The notes beneath the pieces were generated by a model that saw only the letters and a program-made list of their open reading frames with translations, was not told the DNA's origin and did no database searches. Below, piece after piece: positions 38,674 to 47,858 of a stretch of 64,000 nt of DNA. How positions within the stretch are numbered: the first letter of the stretch is position 1; every line of letters starts with the position of its first letter. The translations under genes and the position numbers were made by a program. The stretch covers positions 324,162-388,161 of the forward strand of contig CAYXLI010000001.1 of the NCBI GenBank assembly GCA_964464925.1, given 5' to 3'. The DNA is from CAYXLI01 sp964464925. Its GTDB lineage: Bacteria > Acidobacteriota > Terriglobia > Bryobacterales > Bryobacteraceae.

Positions 38674-39225
38674 CTACTTGTCGTCCCGGTCCAGATGCCC
38701 GACCGTTTTCAGGCGCTGAAACAGGCGTTCCACTTCGGCCTCATCCTCTGCACGAAGCAGTGGGTAACGGGGCGATGTAAGTTGCCGGCGCTCAGTTCCG
38801 GCAGGCAACAATTCACCCCAAAACTGTTTGTATGGAATACCATCGATCAGTGCGTCTTTGGCGCACCGGCGCAAGTGCCTCAGCAGACTCTTGCCCGCAT
38901 CGATATCGCCCGCATAGAGAAGCACCACCCGCCTGTCTCCGGTCAGCGTCAGCCGTACCACAAGTGGCGAAATCCAGGAAGTCCGGTCGAGTCGCAGAAT
39001 CTCATTCCACGGAATGATCTTCTTGCCGATCGCTAAATGATGCTCGTACACTTCAATCGGAGGTTGTAGTCCAAGAAAAATCAGCAGGATAGCGCTGGCG
39101 AGGAAAAGAAATGCCGCAATAGAGGCCGGAAACCATTGCATCGCTACCCACCCGGAGAACGCCGCCAGGCCGATTGCGATTAGCCCGGCAGAGAGGTAGT
39201 TCCGCGAAGGTGAGTAACAGGTCAT
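38674..39225 (-). CDS. Small membrane protein, PH-domain-like
   Basis: About 183 residues with the start taken at 39225 (MTCYSPSRNYL); a further 17 in-frame codons exist upstream. Two adjacent membrane helices (LSAGLIAIGLAAFSGWVAMQ and AAFLFLASAILLIFLGL) are followed by a soluble domain. The segment EVYEHHLAIGKKIIPWNEIL resembles the strand pattern of bacterial PH-like membrane proteins. No known gene recognised. Three bases separate it from the YdcF-like gene. Confidence 0.65.
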   Translation of the reverse strand: MTCYSPSRNYLSAGLIAIGLAAFSGWVAMQWFPASIAAFLFLASAILLIFLGLQPPIEVYEHHLAIGKKIIPWNEILRLDRTSWISPLVVRLTLTGDRRVVLLYAGDIDAGKSLLRHLRRCAKDALIDGIPYKQFWGELLPAGTERRQLTSPRYPLLRAEDEAEVERLFQRLKTVGHLDRDDK

Positions 39226-39376
39226 ATTCCGTGTCCCACTACACTCTAGACTACCCCCGAGCAGGTTCCGCGTCAATTTGCGAAATCGCGACTCGGCAGT
39301 CTCACTGATTCATCGCCATCGATGAGAGGAATGTCAATGCGAAACCGTGTCACCCTGCCGCTCCCGTCTGTGAGTT

Positions 39377-39817
39377 TTACGCGTCGAGGGCTGCGCGGAG
39401 CGCTGTCCGGAGCGGCAATCCACGAAGCGTAGCGGCGCGGCTCACCACCGTCAGCGGCTGATCCCAAAGTACGATCGCTGCCAGCGACGGGATTTTCTTC
39501 AGGCCTTCTTGAACAATGTGGAGCGGAGCCAAGCCCGGCCCTCCAAGTACGATCAGAGCAGGCTCGTGCTCGGCCGCGGCCCGCGCGAGTTGCCGCGCTT
39601 CCTGTTCCAGGATGCGCATTGTAATTGGATGACGTCTGTAGCGGATTTCCACATAGACTGGCCGCCCGCTCACCCATACGCGGCAATCCGGCGTATCGAG
39701 GATTTCGGGTCTGAGACCCTCTTTCCATGCGCAGGTCAGAAAATCTAATTCCAGTTGGGCCCCATCGCGCTCCTTTGCAATCTTTAAGCGCCTCCGGATT
39801 CCCGCGATCCCGTGCAA
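39377..39817 (-). CDS. Small protein of unknown function
   Basis: 146 residues, TTG start at 39817, eight bases after the stop of the PgsA-like gene and preceded by GGGGGT. The middle reads PDCRVWVSGRPVYVEIRYRR, a strand-turn-strand with acidic then E-x-R residues that faintly recalls PD-(D/E)xK nuclease folds, followed by alternating helices and strands (ALIVLGGPGLAPLHIVQEGL, LAAIVLWDQPL). A competing longer frame at 39273-39839 is Arg/Ser-rich and looks like a shadow. Identity unknown; the tight spacing supports that it is a real gene. Confidence 0.5.
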   Translation of the reverse strand: MHGIAGIRRRLKIAKERDGAQLELDFLTCAWKEGLRPEILDTPDCRVWVSGRPVYVEIRYRRHPITMRILEQEARQLARAAAEHEPALIVLGGPGLAPLHIVQEGLKKIPSLAAIVLWDQPLTVVSRAATLRGLPLRTALRAALDA

Positions 39818-39825
39818 TTCCAGAC

Positions 39826-40404
39826 TTACCCCCGCGCACCTCTCCGGTCCGCTGCCATGAATCGGTGGCGCATGATCAACATCCGGACGCCCCGTCCCGC
39901 GTAATGGATTCCGCTCCAGGCCGTCGATGCCCCTGTCAGCCAGATCAGCGTGGAAATCAGCGCGTGGCGCTCTGTCTCAGGGAACGCCATTGCCACAATC
40001 AGCACCAGTGCAAGCAGGATCTGAAGGGCCGTATTCAGCTTGCCCCAGATCGACGGCGGAAAGTCGCGGAAGCGCGTGAAGGCCAGCGCGAAGCCGACCA
40101 TGGACAGAATCAGCACATCGCGCCCCGCAATTACCGCCACGAGCCACCCTGGCACACGTTCCACAATCCAGAAACACAAATATAAAGAGGTCAGCAGCAG
40201 CTTATCCGCGATCGGGTCAAGGTACGCGCCAGTTCGCGTCTGCCAGCCGAAGCGCCGCGCGAGCAAGCCGTCAAATGCATCCGTCAAACCCGCCGCCATC
40301 ACATACCAGAACGCGCGGCGGTAATCTTCCGCCAGCATCGTAAGTACGATCACCGGTGTAAGCGCAATCCGCAGCGAGGTGAGTAGGTTGGGAAGCGTCA
40401 GCAA
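39826..40404 (-). CDS. pgsA: CDP-alcohol phosphatidyltransferase (PgsA-like)
   Basis: 192 residues with four to five membrane helices and the complete catalytic signature DG-xx-AR-x8-G-xxx-D-xxx-D, seen as DGLLAR followed by GAYLDPIAD. The N-terminus LTLPNLLTSLRIALTPVIV is typical of PgsA, which makes phosphatidylglycerol phosphate from CDP-diacylglycerol and glycerol-3-phosphate. Cardiolipin synthase-type use cannot be excluded. It starts three bases after the lpxC stop. Confidence 0.9.
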   Translation of the reverse strand: MLTLPNLLTSLRIALTPVIVLTMLAEDYRRAFWYVMAAGLTDAFDGLLARRFGWQTRTGAYLDPIADKLLLTSLYLCFWIVERVPGWLVAVIAGRDVLILSMVGFALAFTRFRDFPPSIWGKLNTALQILLALVLIVAMAFPETERHALISTLIWLTGASTAWSGIHYAGRGVRMLIMRHRFMAADRRGARG

Positions 40405-40407
40405 TGG

Positions 40408-41337
40408 CTAGGATACCAGCGCGTGCACCACGCGGGTAGCCAACTGATCGAAGCTCAGAATCTCATACAGGGACGGATCGGACATGACCTTCGCCACCAG
40501 CGCCGCGTGCATCGCATGGCCCGCGCGCTCGGCGATCACGTGCCCCAGTAGGGGCTTCCCAATCAGCGCCAGGTCGCCGATCAGGTCGAGTACCTTGTGC
40601 CGGCAGCACTCGTCAGCGAATCGCAGGCCGCCCGGATTCATTGGGCCTTCCTGATCGAAGCAGATCGCGTTCTCGAGCGACGCGCCGCGGATCAGTCCCA
40701 TATCGCGCATCTGATCGAGTTCCCACGAGAATCCGAAGGTGCGTGCGGGTGCGATTTCCAACGCGTACCGGTCAGGCGTCACTTCCATCTCTACCGTCTG
40801 TCGCCCGACTGCCGGATGATCGAAGAAAATGTCGCAGTTCAACAAAAATCGGTCCGAGGGCAGAATCGTGATGCGCTTGCCCGGCGCTTCCACCGACACA
40901 GGGCGGCGAATTCTCAAATAGCGCTTTCTCCGCCGGTATGTCTTGATCCCTGCCTCCTGGATCAACTGCACGAACGGTTCGCCGCTGCCATCCAGAATCG
41001 GAACTTCCAGGTTGTCGATCTCTATGATTGCGTTGTCGATTCCCATGCTGTAAAGCACGCTCAGCAGATGCTCGGTCGTAGAGATCAGAACGCCTTGCCG
41101 CATCAGGCTCGTTGCATAGCTCACCCGAGCCACGTGGCGCCAACTTGCTGGGACAATAAAGTGATTTAAGTCTGTTCGGTGAAATACAATGCCGGACGAG
41201 GGAGGGGCGGGAAGAATCCGAATCGAGACAGGCACGCCATGATGTAACCCTATGCCTTTCGCCTCAACAGGCCGGTGGATTGTGGTTTCAAAACGCAAAT
41301 AAGACTCCTCTACGGACAGCTCCGGCGCGGTCCTCAA
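40408..41337 (-). CDS. lpxC: UDP-3-O-acyl-N-acetylglucosamine deacetylase
   Basis: 309 residues. The zinc-binding elements are visible: TEHLLSVLYSMGIDNA with the first histidine, then HKVLDLIGDLALIGKPLLGH holding the second histidine and aspartate ligands, and the C-terminal GHAMHAAL with the catalytic histidine. The enzyme performs the committed step of lipid A synthesis and shows that the cell has an LPS-containing outer membrane. A short extension (about 15 residues) precedes the conserved RPVEAKGIGLHHG. It heads a minus-strand cluster and is divergent from polA across 174 bases. Confidence 0.94.
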   Translation of the reverse strand: MRTAPELSVEESYLRFETTIHRPVEAKGIGLHHGVPVSIRILPAPPSSGIVFHRTDLNHFIVPASWRHVARVSYATSLMRQGVLISTTEHLLSVLYSMGIDNAIIEIDNLEVPILDGSGEPFVQLIQEAGIKTYRRRKRYLRIRRPVSVEAPGKRITILPSDRFLLNCDIFFDHPAVGRQTVEMEVTPDRYALEIAPARTFGFSWELDQMRDMGLIRGASLENAICFDQEGPMNPGGLRFADECCRHKVLDLIGDLALIGKPLLGHVIAERAGHAMHAALVAKVMSDPSLYEILSFDQLATRVVHALVS

Positions 41338-41416
41338 AATAGTCCAAGCTTTTAGATTAGCATTCTACTATCCTGTACCTAAGTGATTCTAAAGATTAGT
41401 GTTAAGTTTTGCAAAC

Positions 41417-41452
41417 TGTGGCATTTTGGCCACACATCGGGGCTCCGATGTG
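41417..41452. other. Two overlapping hairpins between lpxC and polA
   Basis: TGTGGC/GCCACA (41417-41422 with 41429-41434) and CACATCGG/CCGATGTG (41433-41440 with 41445-41452, GGCT loop) form two stems that share bases 41433-41434 and so partly exclude each other. They lie in the 174-base divergent region. No T run follows on either strand, so a simple terminator is unlikely. Role unknown. Confidence 0.35.
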
Positions 41453-41511
41453 GCTGATCTGCGTCATTGGGCGTATCTCGCTAGGGCCATACGTTATCAT
41501 GATCTGAGTAA

Positions 41512-44058
41512 ATGCGCCCCCGTTTATTTCTGATTGACTCGTATGGGTTTATCTTCCGGGCTTATCACGCTCGCGCGCGGTCCGGCGCACCTCCCATGCG
41601 CACCAGCAAGGGCCTCTCCACCGAAGCGGTTTACATCTTCCACAACATGCTTCGCAAACTGCTGGCGACCTACAAGCCGGAGTATATCGCGGCCGTCTTT
41701 GAGAGCCTCGGGCCGACCTTCCGTTCCGAGCACTTCGCCGACTACAAAGCGAATCGTGCGGAGGCTCCCCCCGATCTGGGCGAGCAGATCCCTTACGTGC
41801 GTAAGGTGCTGGATGCGTTCCGTATTCCCGTTCTCCAGTTCCCCGGAATGGAAGCGGACGACGTGATCGGAACTATGGCGCACAAAACCGGGCAGTCCGG
41901 CGACCTCGACGTGGTCATCGTCTCCAGCGACAAGGACATGCTCCAGCTCGTCTCCGCGCACGTATCTATGTTCAATCCGGTAAAGGAAGACGTCTGGTAC
42001 GATCCGAAGACCACGCAGGAGTTCATGGGAGTGCCTCCTTCCGCCGTTGCCGACCTGTTGGCGCTCAAGGGGGACGCCGTGGACAACATTCCTGGCGCTC
42101 CCGGTATCGGAGATAAGGGAGCAAAAGACCTGATCCTCCGCTTCGGCTCGGTCGAGAACGCGCTCGAACACGCGGCCGAAGTGGAGCGCAAGATGTACCG
42201 CGAGAGTCTCCAAAACAACCGCGATCAGATCCTGCTCAGCAAGAAACTGGCGACCATCGATACAGCCGTACCGATCGAGTGGAACGTACAGGAACTGAAG
42301 GCACAGGAACCGGACTCCGAGGCACTCAAACAGCTCTATCGCGAATTGGAATTCTACAGCCTGTTGCGCGAGATGGGGCCCTCGGAAGCGCCTGCCAATC
42401 GGGACTACAAAAAACTGGAAACTGCTGAGGCGGTCGACGCCTTTCTCGCGGAGATCCCGCCAGGTAAGCCTCTGGCGTTTGTCGTTGGCAAGAACGAGAT
42501 CGGACTGGCATGGCAGGTAGGGCACGCGCGAGCGATTCCCTGCGACCTTCTTCCTCGTTTGCGGCCTCTCCTGGAGGACTGCACCCGCGTAAAAGTGGTG
42601 CACGACGCGAAGCAGACGGCGCTCGATTTGGCGCACTACGGCATCGATGGTTGCACGTTCCAGGAAGACATCATGCTTCATGCCTTCCTGCTGCTAGCCG
42701 ATCCGGGCGCGGTGGCGTGTGATGTGTTATCCGAGAAATTTCTCGATCGCAAACTCGGCGGTGCCGTCGAGGCACGGGCCGACTGCGCACTCGAATTGTA
42801 TGAGCGGATCGCTGAAGATCTGAAAAACCGCGGGTTGCGCCAGGTCTACGACGAGATCGATCTGCCGCTGATCGGTGTCCTGGCCCGGATGGAACGGGTC
42901 GGAATACGGATCGAACCCAGACAGCTCGAAGTCCTCTCTAAGCATATGGATGCGGAGATGCAGCGGCTGGGGCTGGAGATCTACGGCATCGCGGGTTCCA
43001 CTTTCAATATCAATTCTCCGCAGCAACTCGGGAAGGTTCTCTATGAGGATCTGAAGCTCCCCGCTCCGGTCAAGTATGGAAAGGGCAAAACACTTTCCAC
43101 CGCCGCAGACATTCTGGAACAGCTTGCGGGGGAGCATCAGATCGCTCGGCTGGTGCTCGACTTCCGCCAGCTTGCCAAACTCAAGGGCACCTACGTAGAT
43201 GCGCTGCCGGCCCTTATCAGGCAGGACACGGGGCGTGTGCACACCACCTTTAACCAAACCGGCGCGGCAACCGGGCGGCTCTCCTCATCCAACCCCAATC
43301 TTCAAAACATCCCAATCCGCACGGAGATGGGACGCGACATCCGTGCCGCGTTCGTCCCGGAGCCAGGTTGGAAGCTGATTGTTGCGGATTATTCCCAGAT
43401 TGAGCTGCGCCTGCTGGCGCACATGTCCCGAGACAAGGTGCTGGTTGAGGCCTTCCGCAACGGCGAGGACATCCACACGCGCACCGCCGCCGAGGTCTTT
43501 GGCGTCGCGCCGCTGATGGTCACATCCGATATGCGCCGTATGGCCAAGGCGGTCAATTTTGGCATAGTCTATGGACAAACCCCATTCGGTCTCGCAGCGC
43601 AGCTCGGCATCAGCCGGAAGGAAGCTGAAGAATACATTAAAAGCTATTTCGAGCTTTATTCGGGTGTAAAGAAGTTTATTCAAGAGACGATTGAAGAGGT
43701 AAGGCGAACCGGTGTGGCCAAGACGCTATTCGGTCGTGAACGGCCCATTCCGGACATGCATACCCGCAATCCGAATATGCGGTCGTTTGCGGAGCGCACC
43801 GCCGTGAATACGCCGCTGCAGGGCACCGCCGCGGATCTCATCAAGATTGCGATGATCCGGATCGACCGCGACCTGCTCGGGAAACAGCAGAGCCGAATGC
43901 TGTTGCAGGTGCACGACGAACTCGTTCTGGAGGCCCCGCCGGAAGAGGTCTCCGGCGTGAAGGCACTGGTGAAGCGAGAGATGGAGACCGTTTATAAACT
44001 CGAAGTGCCGCTGGTAGTGGATGTCGGTGTCGGGGATAACTGGCGGGACGCGAAATAG
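41512..44058 (+). CDS. polA: DNA polymerase I with degenerate proofreading domain
   Basis: 848 residues. The N-terminal 290 residues are the 5' nuclease (FPGMEADDVIGTMA, SSDKDMLQLV). The polymerase part has motif A VADYSQIELRLLAH, motif B RRMAKAVNFGIVYGQ and motif C LLQVHDELVLEAP. Between them the 3'-5' exonuclease fold is present, but the metal-binding DxE of motif I is missing (the strand reads PLAFVVGKNEIGLAW), as is the aspartate in the motif II helix, so proofreading is probably lost, as in Taq-like enzymes. Function: Okazaki processing and repair. Confidence 0.95.
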   Translation: MRPRLFLIDSYGFIFRAYHARARSGAPPMRTSKGLSTEAVYIFHNMLRKLLATYKPEYIAAVFESLGPTFRSEHFADYKANRAEAPPDLGEQIPYVRKVLDAFRIPVLQFPGMEADDVIGTMAHKTGQSGDLDVVIVSSDKDMLQLVSAHVSMFNPVKEDVWYDPKTTQEFMGVPPSAVADLLALKGDAVDNIPGAPGIGDKGAKDLILRFGSVENALEHAAEVERKMYRESLQNNRDQILLSKKLATIDTAVPIEWNVQELKAQEPDSEALKQLYRELEFYSLLREMGPSEAPANRDYKKLETAEAVDAFLAEIPPGKPLAFVVGKNEIGLAWQVGHARAIPCDLLPRLRPLLEDCTRVKVVHDAKQTALDLAHYGIDGCTFQEDIMLHAFLLLADPGAVACDVLSEKFLDRKLGGAVEARADCALELYERIAEDLKNRGLRQVYDEIDLPLIGVLARMERVGIRIEPRQLEVLSKHMDAEMQRLGLEIYGIAGSTFNINSPQQLGKVLYEDLKLPAPVKYGKGKTLSTAADILEQLAGEHQIARLVLDFRQLAKLKGTYVDALPALIRQDTGRVHTTFNQTGAATGRLSSSNPNLQNIPIRTEMGRDIRAAFVPEPGWKLIVADYSQIELRLLAHMSRDKVLVEAFRNGEDIHTRTAAEVFGVAPLMVTSDMRRMAKAVNFGIVYGQTPFGLAAQLGISRKEAEEYIKSYFELYSGVKKFIQETIEEVRRTGVAKTLFGRERPIPDMHTRNPNMRSFAERTAVNTPLQGTAADLIKIAMIRIDRDLLGKQQSRMLLQVHDELVLEAPPEEVSGVKALVKREMETVYKLEVPLVVDVGVGDNWRDAK

Positions 44059-44073
44059 GGAGGCGAAATTCGT

Positions 44074-44712
44074 TTGCGAAAAGGCTTGTTTGTTCTGGCG
44101 TGCATGATTCTGGCGGGATGCTCTTCGGAAAAGAAAGAGACCGCGGAAGCTCCGAAATCGGGCGTGATGAAGCCCACTCCAGCCCAGTTCAAAGTGCGGT
44201 TCGATACCACCAAGGGCGCGTTCGACATGGAGTGCACACGGGAATGGGCGCCCATCGGTGTGGACCGTTTCTATGAACTGGTCGGGAAAGGTTTCTATGA
44301 TGAGGCCCGGTTCTTCCGCGTCATCAAAGGCTTCGTCGCACAGTTCGGATTGAACAAGGATCCGCAGCAGAATCAACTCTGGGCGCAGATGCAGATTCTT
44401 GACGATCCATCCCGGCAGCCGAACAACCGCGGCTACGTAGTTTTCGCCAAGCGCGGCCCGAACACGCGCACCACCCAGCTCTTCATCAACCTGAAGGACA
44501 ATCCGATGCTGAATAGCCAGGGCTTCGCACCGATCTGCAAGGTCTCTGAGGAAGGCATGCAGGTTGTAGACAAGCTCTACAACCAGTACGGTGAGGGAAT
44601 TCCTAATGGCAATGGCCCGGAACAGTCAAAAATCATGGCTATGGGCAATGAGTACCTGGTTCGAAACTTCCCGCAACTCGATTACATCAAGACCGCGAAA
44701 GTCTTACAGTAG
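44074..44712 (+). CDS. Cyclophilin-type peptidyl-prolyl isomerase lipoprotein
   Basis: 212 residues from a TTG start with GGGAGG ten bases upstream. The signal peptide ends in LAGC (cysteine at residue 15), then comes a cyclophilin domain with FYDEARFFRVIKGFVAQFG and RTTQLFINLKDNPMLNSQGF. It should catalyse proline isomerisation on envelope proteins. It begins 15 bases after polA and ends two bases before the convergent xseA gene. Confidence 0.88.
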   Translation: MRKGLFVLACMILAGCSSEKKETAEAPKSGVMKPTPAQFKVRFDTTKGAFDMECTREWAPIGVDRFYELVGKGFYDEARFFRVIKGFVAQFGLNKDPQQNQLWAQMQILDDPSRQPNNRGYVVFAKRGPNTRTTQLFINLKDNPMLNSQGFAPICKVSEEGMQVVDKLYNQYGEGIPNGNGPEQSKIMAMGNEYLVRNFPQLDYIKTAKVLQ

Positions 44713-44714
44713 TC

Positions 44715-46064
44715 TCACTTCGTGATCTTGGCCCGCCGCTCGCCTTTGGCCAAACGGAGCCGCACGACCGTTCCCGGGGGCGCCTGTTCCGCACTCTTGA
44801 TGACGTGGCCTTCCGCGTCCAGTACGATGGCGTAGCCGCGTTCCAGAATTTTCACCGGGCTGAGTTGCGTCAGGTGCGCCTGCAGCGGCGCGAGTTGTCC
44901 CTGCATGCGGCTGAGCCTCAGGTGCATCCAGCGCTCAGCCTGTGTGGTTGCTGCTTCCAGCCGGCGCCGGAACTCGGCAAAGCGCAGCCGCAAGTCCATC
45001 TTCTGTAACCGCTCATCCAGCGACTTCCATTCCTGCCGGGCCTGCGTCAGCCGCCGTCGTGTGTTGTCACGCCCGCAATAATTCAACTCGTCGATTCGCT
45101 GTTGCGCCCGCCCGATATTGCGGTGCAGTAGCGCGATGGTGCGGTCGGCACCTTGCTCGTGCAGCCGGCGGGAGGATTGGCTGAGCTTATAGCGGATCGC
45201 CTGCTCGAGATGCTTTTGATGCGCGCTGATCTGCTGCAGCAGTTCTTCCCGCGTGCAGATCACCAGTTCCGCCGCGGCCGAAGGAGTCGGCGCTCGCAGA
45301 TCGGCCACGAAATCGGCGATCGTGAAGTCGGTCTCGTGTCCGATGGCCGAAATCACCGGCACGCTGCAATCCGCGATCGCCCGCGCTACCTCTTCCTCAT
45401 TGAAGGTCCAAAGGTCCTCGAGCGAGCCCCCTCCTCGCGCAAGGATGACAACCTCTGCCCAGCCCGATCCGGAAAAATGCCGCAGCCCCTTGCACACTGC
45501 GTCCACGGAACCTTCGCCTTGCACCAGGGCAGGGAACAGCCGCAGGTGCATTCCAGGGAATCTCCGCTCCAGCACTCGCAGCATGTCCTGAATTACCGCC
45601 CCGGCGGGGGACGTGATCAGCCCGATGCGGGCTGGATATTTCGGCAGCGCACGCTTGCGCTCCTTCGCGAACAGCCCCTCCAGTTCCAGCCGCTTCTTCA
45701 GTTGTTCGAATGCGAACTGCAGCGCTCCATAACCCTGCGGCTCCAGGGCCTCTACGAGCAGTTGGTATTCGCCCCGCGCCTCATATACGTCCACGCGTCC
45801 GCGCGCCAGCACGGCTACTCCATCCTGCGGCTTGAACTTCAGGTAGCGCGCGCTCATGCGGAAACAGGCGCATTTCAGTTGGGAAGATTCATCCTTCAAC
45901 GTGAAATAGTAATGGCCGCTGGAGGCCAGTCGAACACCCGAAATTTCTCCGGAGACCCACACATCGCCGAACGCCTCATCCAGCATCCCGCGGATGCGCG
46001 CATTGATCTCGGAGACGCTGTAGAGCCGCCGCTGCGGTTCCCATTGAAGAAGGATTTGCTCCAC
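44715..46064 (-). CDS. xseA: Exodeoxyribonuclease VII large subunit
   Basis: 449 residues, the usual length. An N-terminal OB domain (VWVSGEISGVRLASSGHYYF) is followed by the conserved catalytic region TSPAGAVIQDMLRVLERRFP, LARGGGSLEDLWTFNEEEVA and SAIGHETDFTIADFVADLRA, then a long helical region. It degrades single-stranded DNA together with XseB, which is not visible next to it. It converges with the cyclophilin lipoprotein, with two bases between the stops. Confidence 0.94.
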   Translation of the reverse strand: MEQILLQWEPQRRLYSVSEINARIRGMLDEAFGDVWVSGEISGVRLASSGHYYFTLKDESSQLKCACFRMSARYLKFKPQDGVAVLARGRVDVYEARGEYQLLVEALEPQGYGALQFAFEQLKKRLELEGLFAKERKRALPKYPARIGLITSPAGAVIQDMLRVLERRFPGMHLRLFPALVQGEGSVDAVCKGLRHFSGSGWAEVVILARGGGSLEDLWTFNEEEVARAIADCSVPVISAIGHETDFTIADFVADLRAPTPSAAAELVICTREELLQQISAHQKHLEQAIRYKLSQSSRRLHEQGADRTIALLHRNIGRAQQRIDELNYCGRDNTRRRLTQARQEWKSLDERLQKMDLRLRFAEFRRRLEAATTQAERWMHLRLSRMQGQLAPLQAHLTQLSPVKILERGYAIVLDAEGHVIKSAEQAPPGTVVRLRLAKGERRAKITK

Positions 46065-46172
46065 TACGACCAGCCTAGCAGGAGGCCGCCCATCCGGTTC
46101 CGGCTCGCCAGTAATTTTGGAGGAATCGCTTTGCGAACCGGTCCGGAGGGGAGGGGTGGTACAGGTCGTTTG

Positions 46173-47444
46173 CTACTCGGCGAAGACGGCGTCCTGAAGA
46201 GGATTCGTCCCGCCGATGCTGCTGAAATCGGAATTCACTGTGGCCGTCCCGACGACTTTGATGTTATAGCCGATTAGCATCGTGTAGCCATCGGTTCCGC
46301 CTGGGGAACTCGAGCTATTGCCGGTATATTGGAGGTCAGTAGTCGGGAAATAAAGGATTCCGTCGTAGACTGAGTTGGCGCCGCCTGCGATAATGCTGCC
46401 ATTATTGGCAGACCACGTCACCGTAGGGTCTTGGTAAAAGAGCAATCCTTTATAGGTTCCACTTGTGGGCGCCTTGAACGTGACCGTGCCGGATCCATTG
46501 ATCGTGATGCCGGAGTAATGATTGCTGGCATCATAAGTGTTGAAAAAGGTTACTCCTATTCCAGACAGGGTCGCCGAACTGGTCACGCTCAACCCTCCGC
46601 CGACAAGGATGTAACTTCCGGGATTGAAGTTCACCTGCGTAGCGCTGCCGCCAATCGTAATACCCCCGCAGTAGACCCCCGGATTCAGGGTCGTGGTCCC
46701 GGTGTTATTTATCTTCAGTTTCGTATAATCGCAGCCGCTGTAGGACGGAATACTGTACTTATTCATGAGAGGATCCACGATCGGCACTCCGGCCGAGATT
46801 CCTGTCGGACCGCACCCAGCCGTTGTGGACCCGTCTGAATATGTGCCCGTGTAGCTAACCGTTGGCGTGGAGATACAAGCAGATGAACTGTTCGATTTGA
46901 AGTTCGCGTTCGAGAAAACGCCACAGGAAAATGTGGCGGTTGCAGTTCCATTGAAGAAGAAGCCATTCGTGTTTTGGCTGGTATCCCGGTTCAAAGCATA
47001 CACACAACCATTGTTCGTGCTGCCCAATCCTGCCACCGCTCGCGCATTCACTGTCGCCGAAGTGAAGTTCATCGCACGCATGAACCACGTGGGCTGCGGC
47101 TGGCTGATGATCACCTCGATAAAGTTGCTATTCCCGGCTTTCGATCCGGAGGCCGGCGGAATATTGACCGTCACCGCAACACTGTCCGTCTGATCGGTAA
47201 ATCCATTCAGACTCGAGTCATTCATCGCTGCTGACGTTGCCGCCGTGTTGCTGTTCCCGCGCAACTTCTCCAGCGCTCCTGCATAGGCTGCTGCATCGGC
47301 CGCAGTTTGCATACGCCGCTTCTGGAAGTACAGGAATGAGGCATCCAGTGCGAGTCCCATGAACGCCATTAACACGAACATCGATAGCGCCGCCAGAATC
47401 ACGATTATCCCGGTCTCGCGTCGCCTTCTGATCACGGCTTTCAT
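46173..47444 (-). CDS. TadG-like pilus-assembly protein with beta-rich C-terminal part
   Basis: 423 residues. The N-terminus has the TadE/G-like signature: a basic stretch, one membrane helix (GIIVILAALSMFVLMAFMGL), then LDASFLYFQKRRMQTAADAAAYAGA. The rest is very rich in Gly, Ser, Thr and Asn with repeating short strands (GGITIGGSATQVNFNPGSYI, GLSVTSSATLSGIGVTFF), which suggests a beta-helix or adhesin-like domain. Tad pseudopilin-like proteins of this kind sit in the inner membrane. Third gene of the TadE/TadE/TadG cassette, 12 bases after the second. Confidence 0.82.
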   Translation of the reverse strand: MKAVIRRRRETGIIVILAALSMFVLMAFMGLALDASFLYFQKRRMQTAADAAAYAGALEKLRGNSNTAATSAAMNDSSLNGFTDQTDSVAVTVNIPPASGSKAGNSNFIEVIISQPQPTWFMRAMNFTSATVNARAVAGLGSTNNGCVYALNRDTSQNTNGFFFNGTATATFSCGVFSNANFKSNSSSACISTPTVSYTGTYSDGSTTAGCGPTGISAGVPIVDPLMNKYSIPSYSGCDYTKLKINNTGTTTLNPGVYCGGITIGGSATQVNFNPGSYILVGGGLSVTSSATLSGIGVTFFNTYDASNHYSGITINGSGTVTFKAPTSGTYKGLLFYQDPTVTWSANNGSIIAGGANSVYDGILYFPTTDLQYTGNSSSSPGGTDGYTMLIGYNIKVVGTATVNSDFSSIGGTNPLQDAVFAE

Positions 47445-47456
47445 CTGGCTGCTCCT

Positions 47457-47858
47457 TTACTGAGAGATGATCATTTTCGACTGGCTGGATATCGTGAACG
47501 AACTGCCGGAAATCCAGATCAGTATTGGCGTTATTGTGTAGGTGGCCACTACCTGAACCGTCGAGCCCGGAGTATTACCCGGAGCCCAGGTTGTGGTCAC
47601 ATTCAGGCTGCCCGGGTCCAGGCCGATCGCCCAATGCTGCACGATGCTCTGAATATCGCTGTTCGTTGCCGCCGAGCCGCTCATGCTGCCGTGCACTATG
47701 GCGTATCGGGCGGCTTCCTTTGTTGCCCCGGCCAGGATGTTATACGCACCGGCGATGCGGCCGAAATCCATGATCCCGATCAGCGTCACCATGAATACCA
47801 ACAAGGAGATGGACAGCTCTACGATCGAGGAGCCCCTCTGTCTGTTCCGCCGTCTCAT
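47457..47858 (-). CDS. TadE-like pseudopilin (second)
   Basis: About 133 residues from the ATG at 47858, which overlaps the upstream gene's stop as ATGA; a longer open frame upstream is spurious. The N-terminus RQRGSSIVELSISLLVFMVTL is the TadE-type prepilin-like start with a glutamate in the hydrophobic stretch, followed by MDFGRIAGAYNILAGATKEAARYA. The C-terminus is beta-rich. Minor pilin-like role in Tad-type assembly expected; the secretion ATPase and prepilin peptidase are not in the window. Confidence 0.85.
   Translation of the reverse strand: MRRRNRQRGSSIVELSISLLVFMVTLIGIMDFGRIAGAYNILAGATKEAARYAIVHGSMSGSAATNSDIQSIVQHWAIGLDPGSLNVTTTWAPGNTPGSTVQVVATYTITPILIWISGSSFTISSQSKMIISQ

Noticed and set aside
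39273..39839. 188-residue minus-strand ORF overlapping the small unknown gene
   Set aside because: Arg/Ser/Gly-rich composition and poor structure; the 146-residue frame at 39377-39817 has normal strand/helix alternation and better spacing to pgsA.
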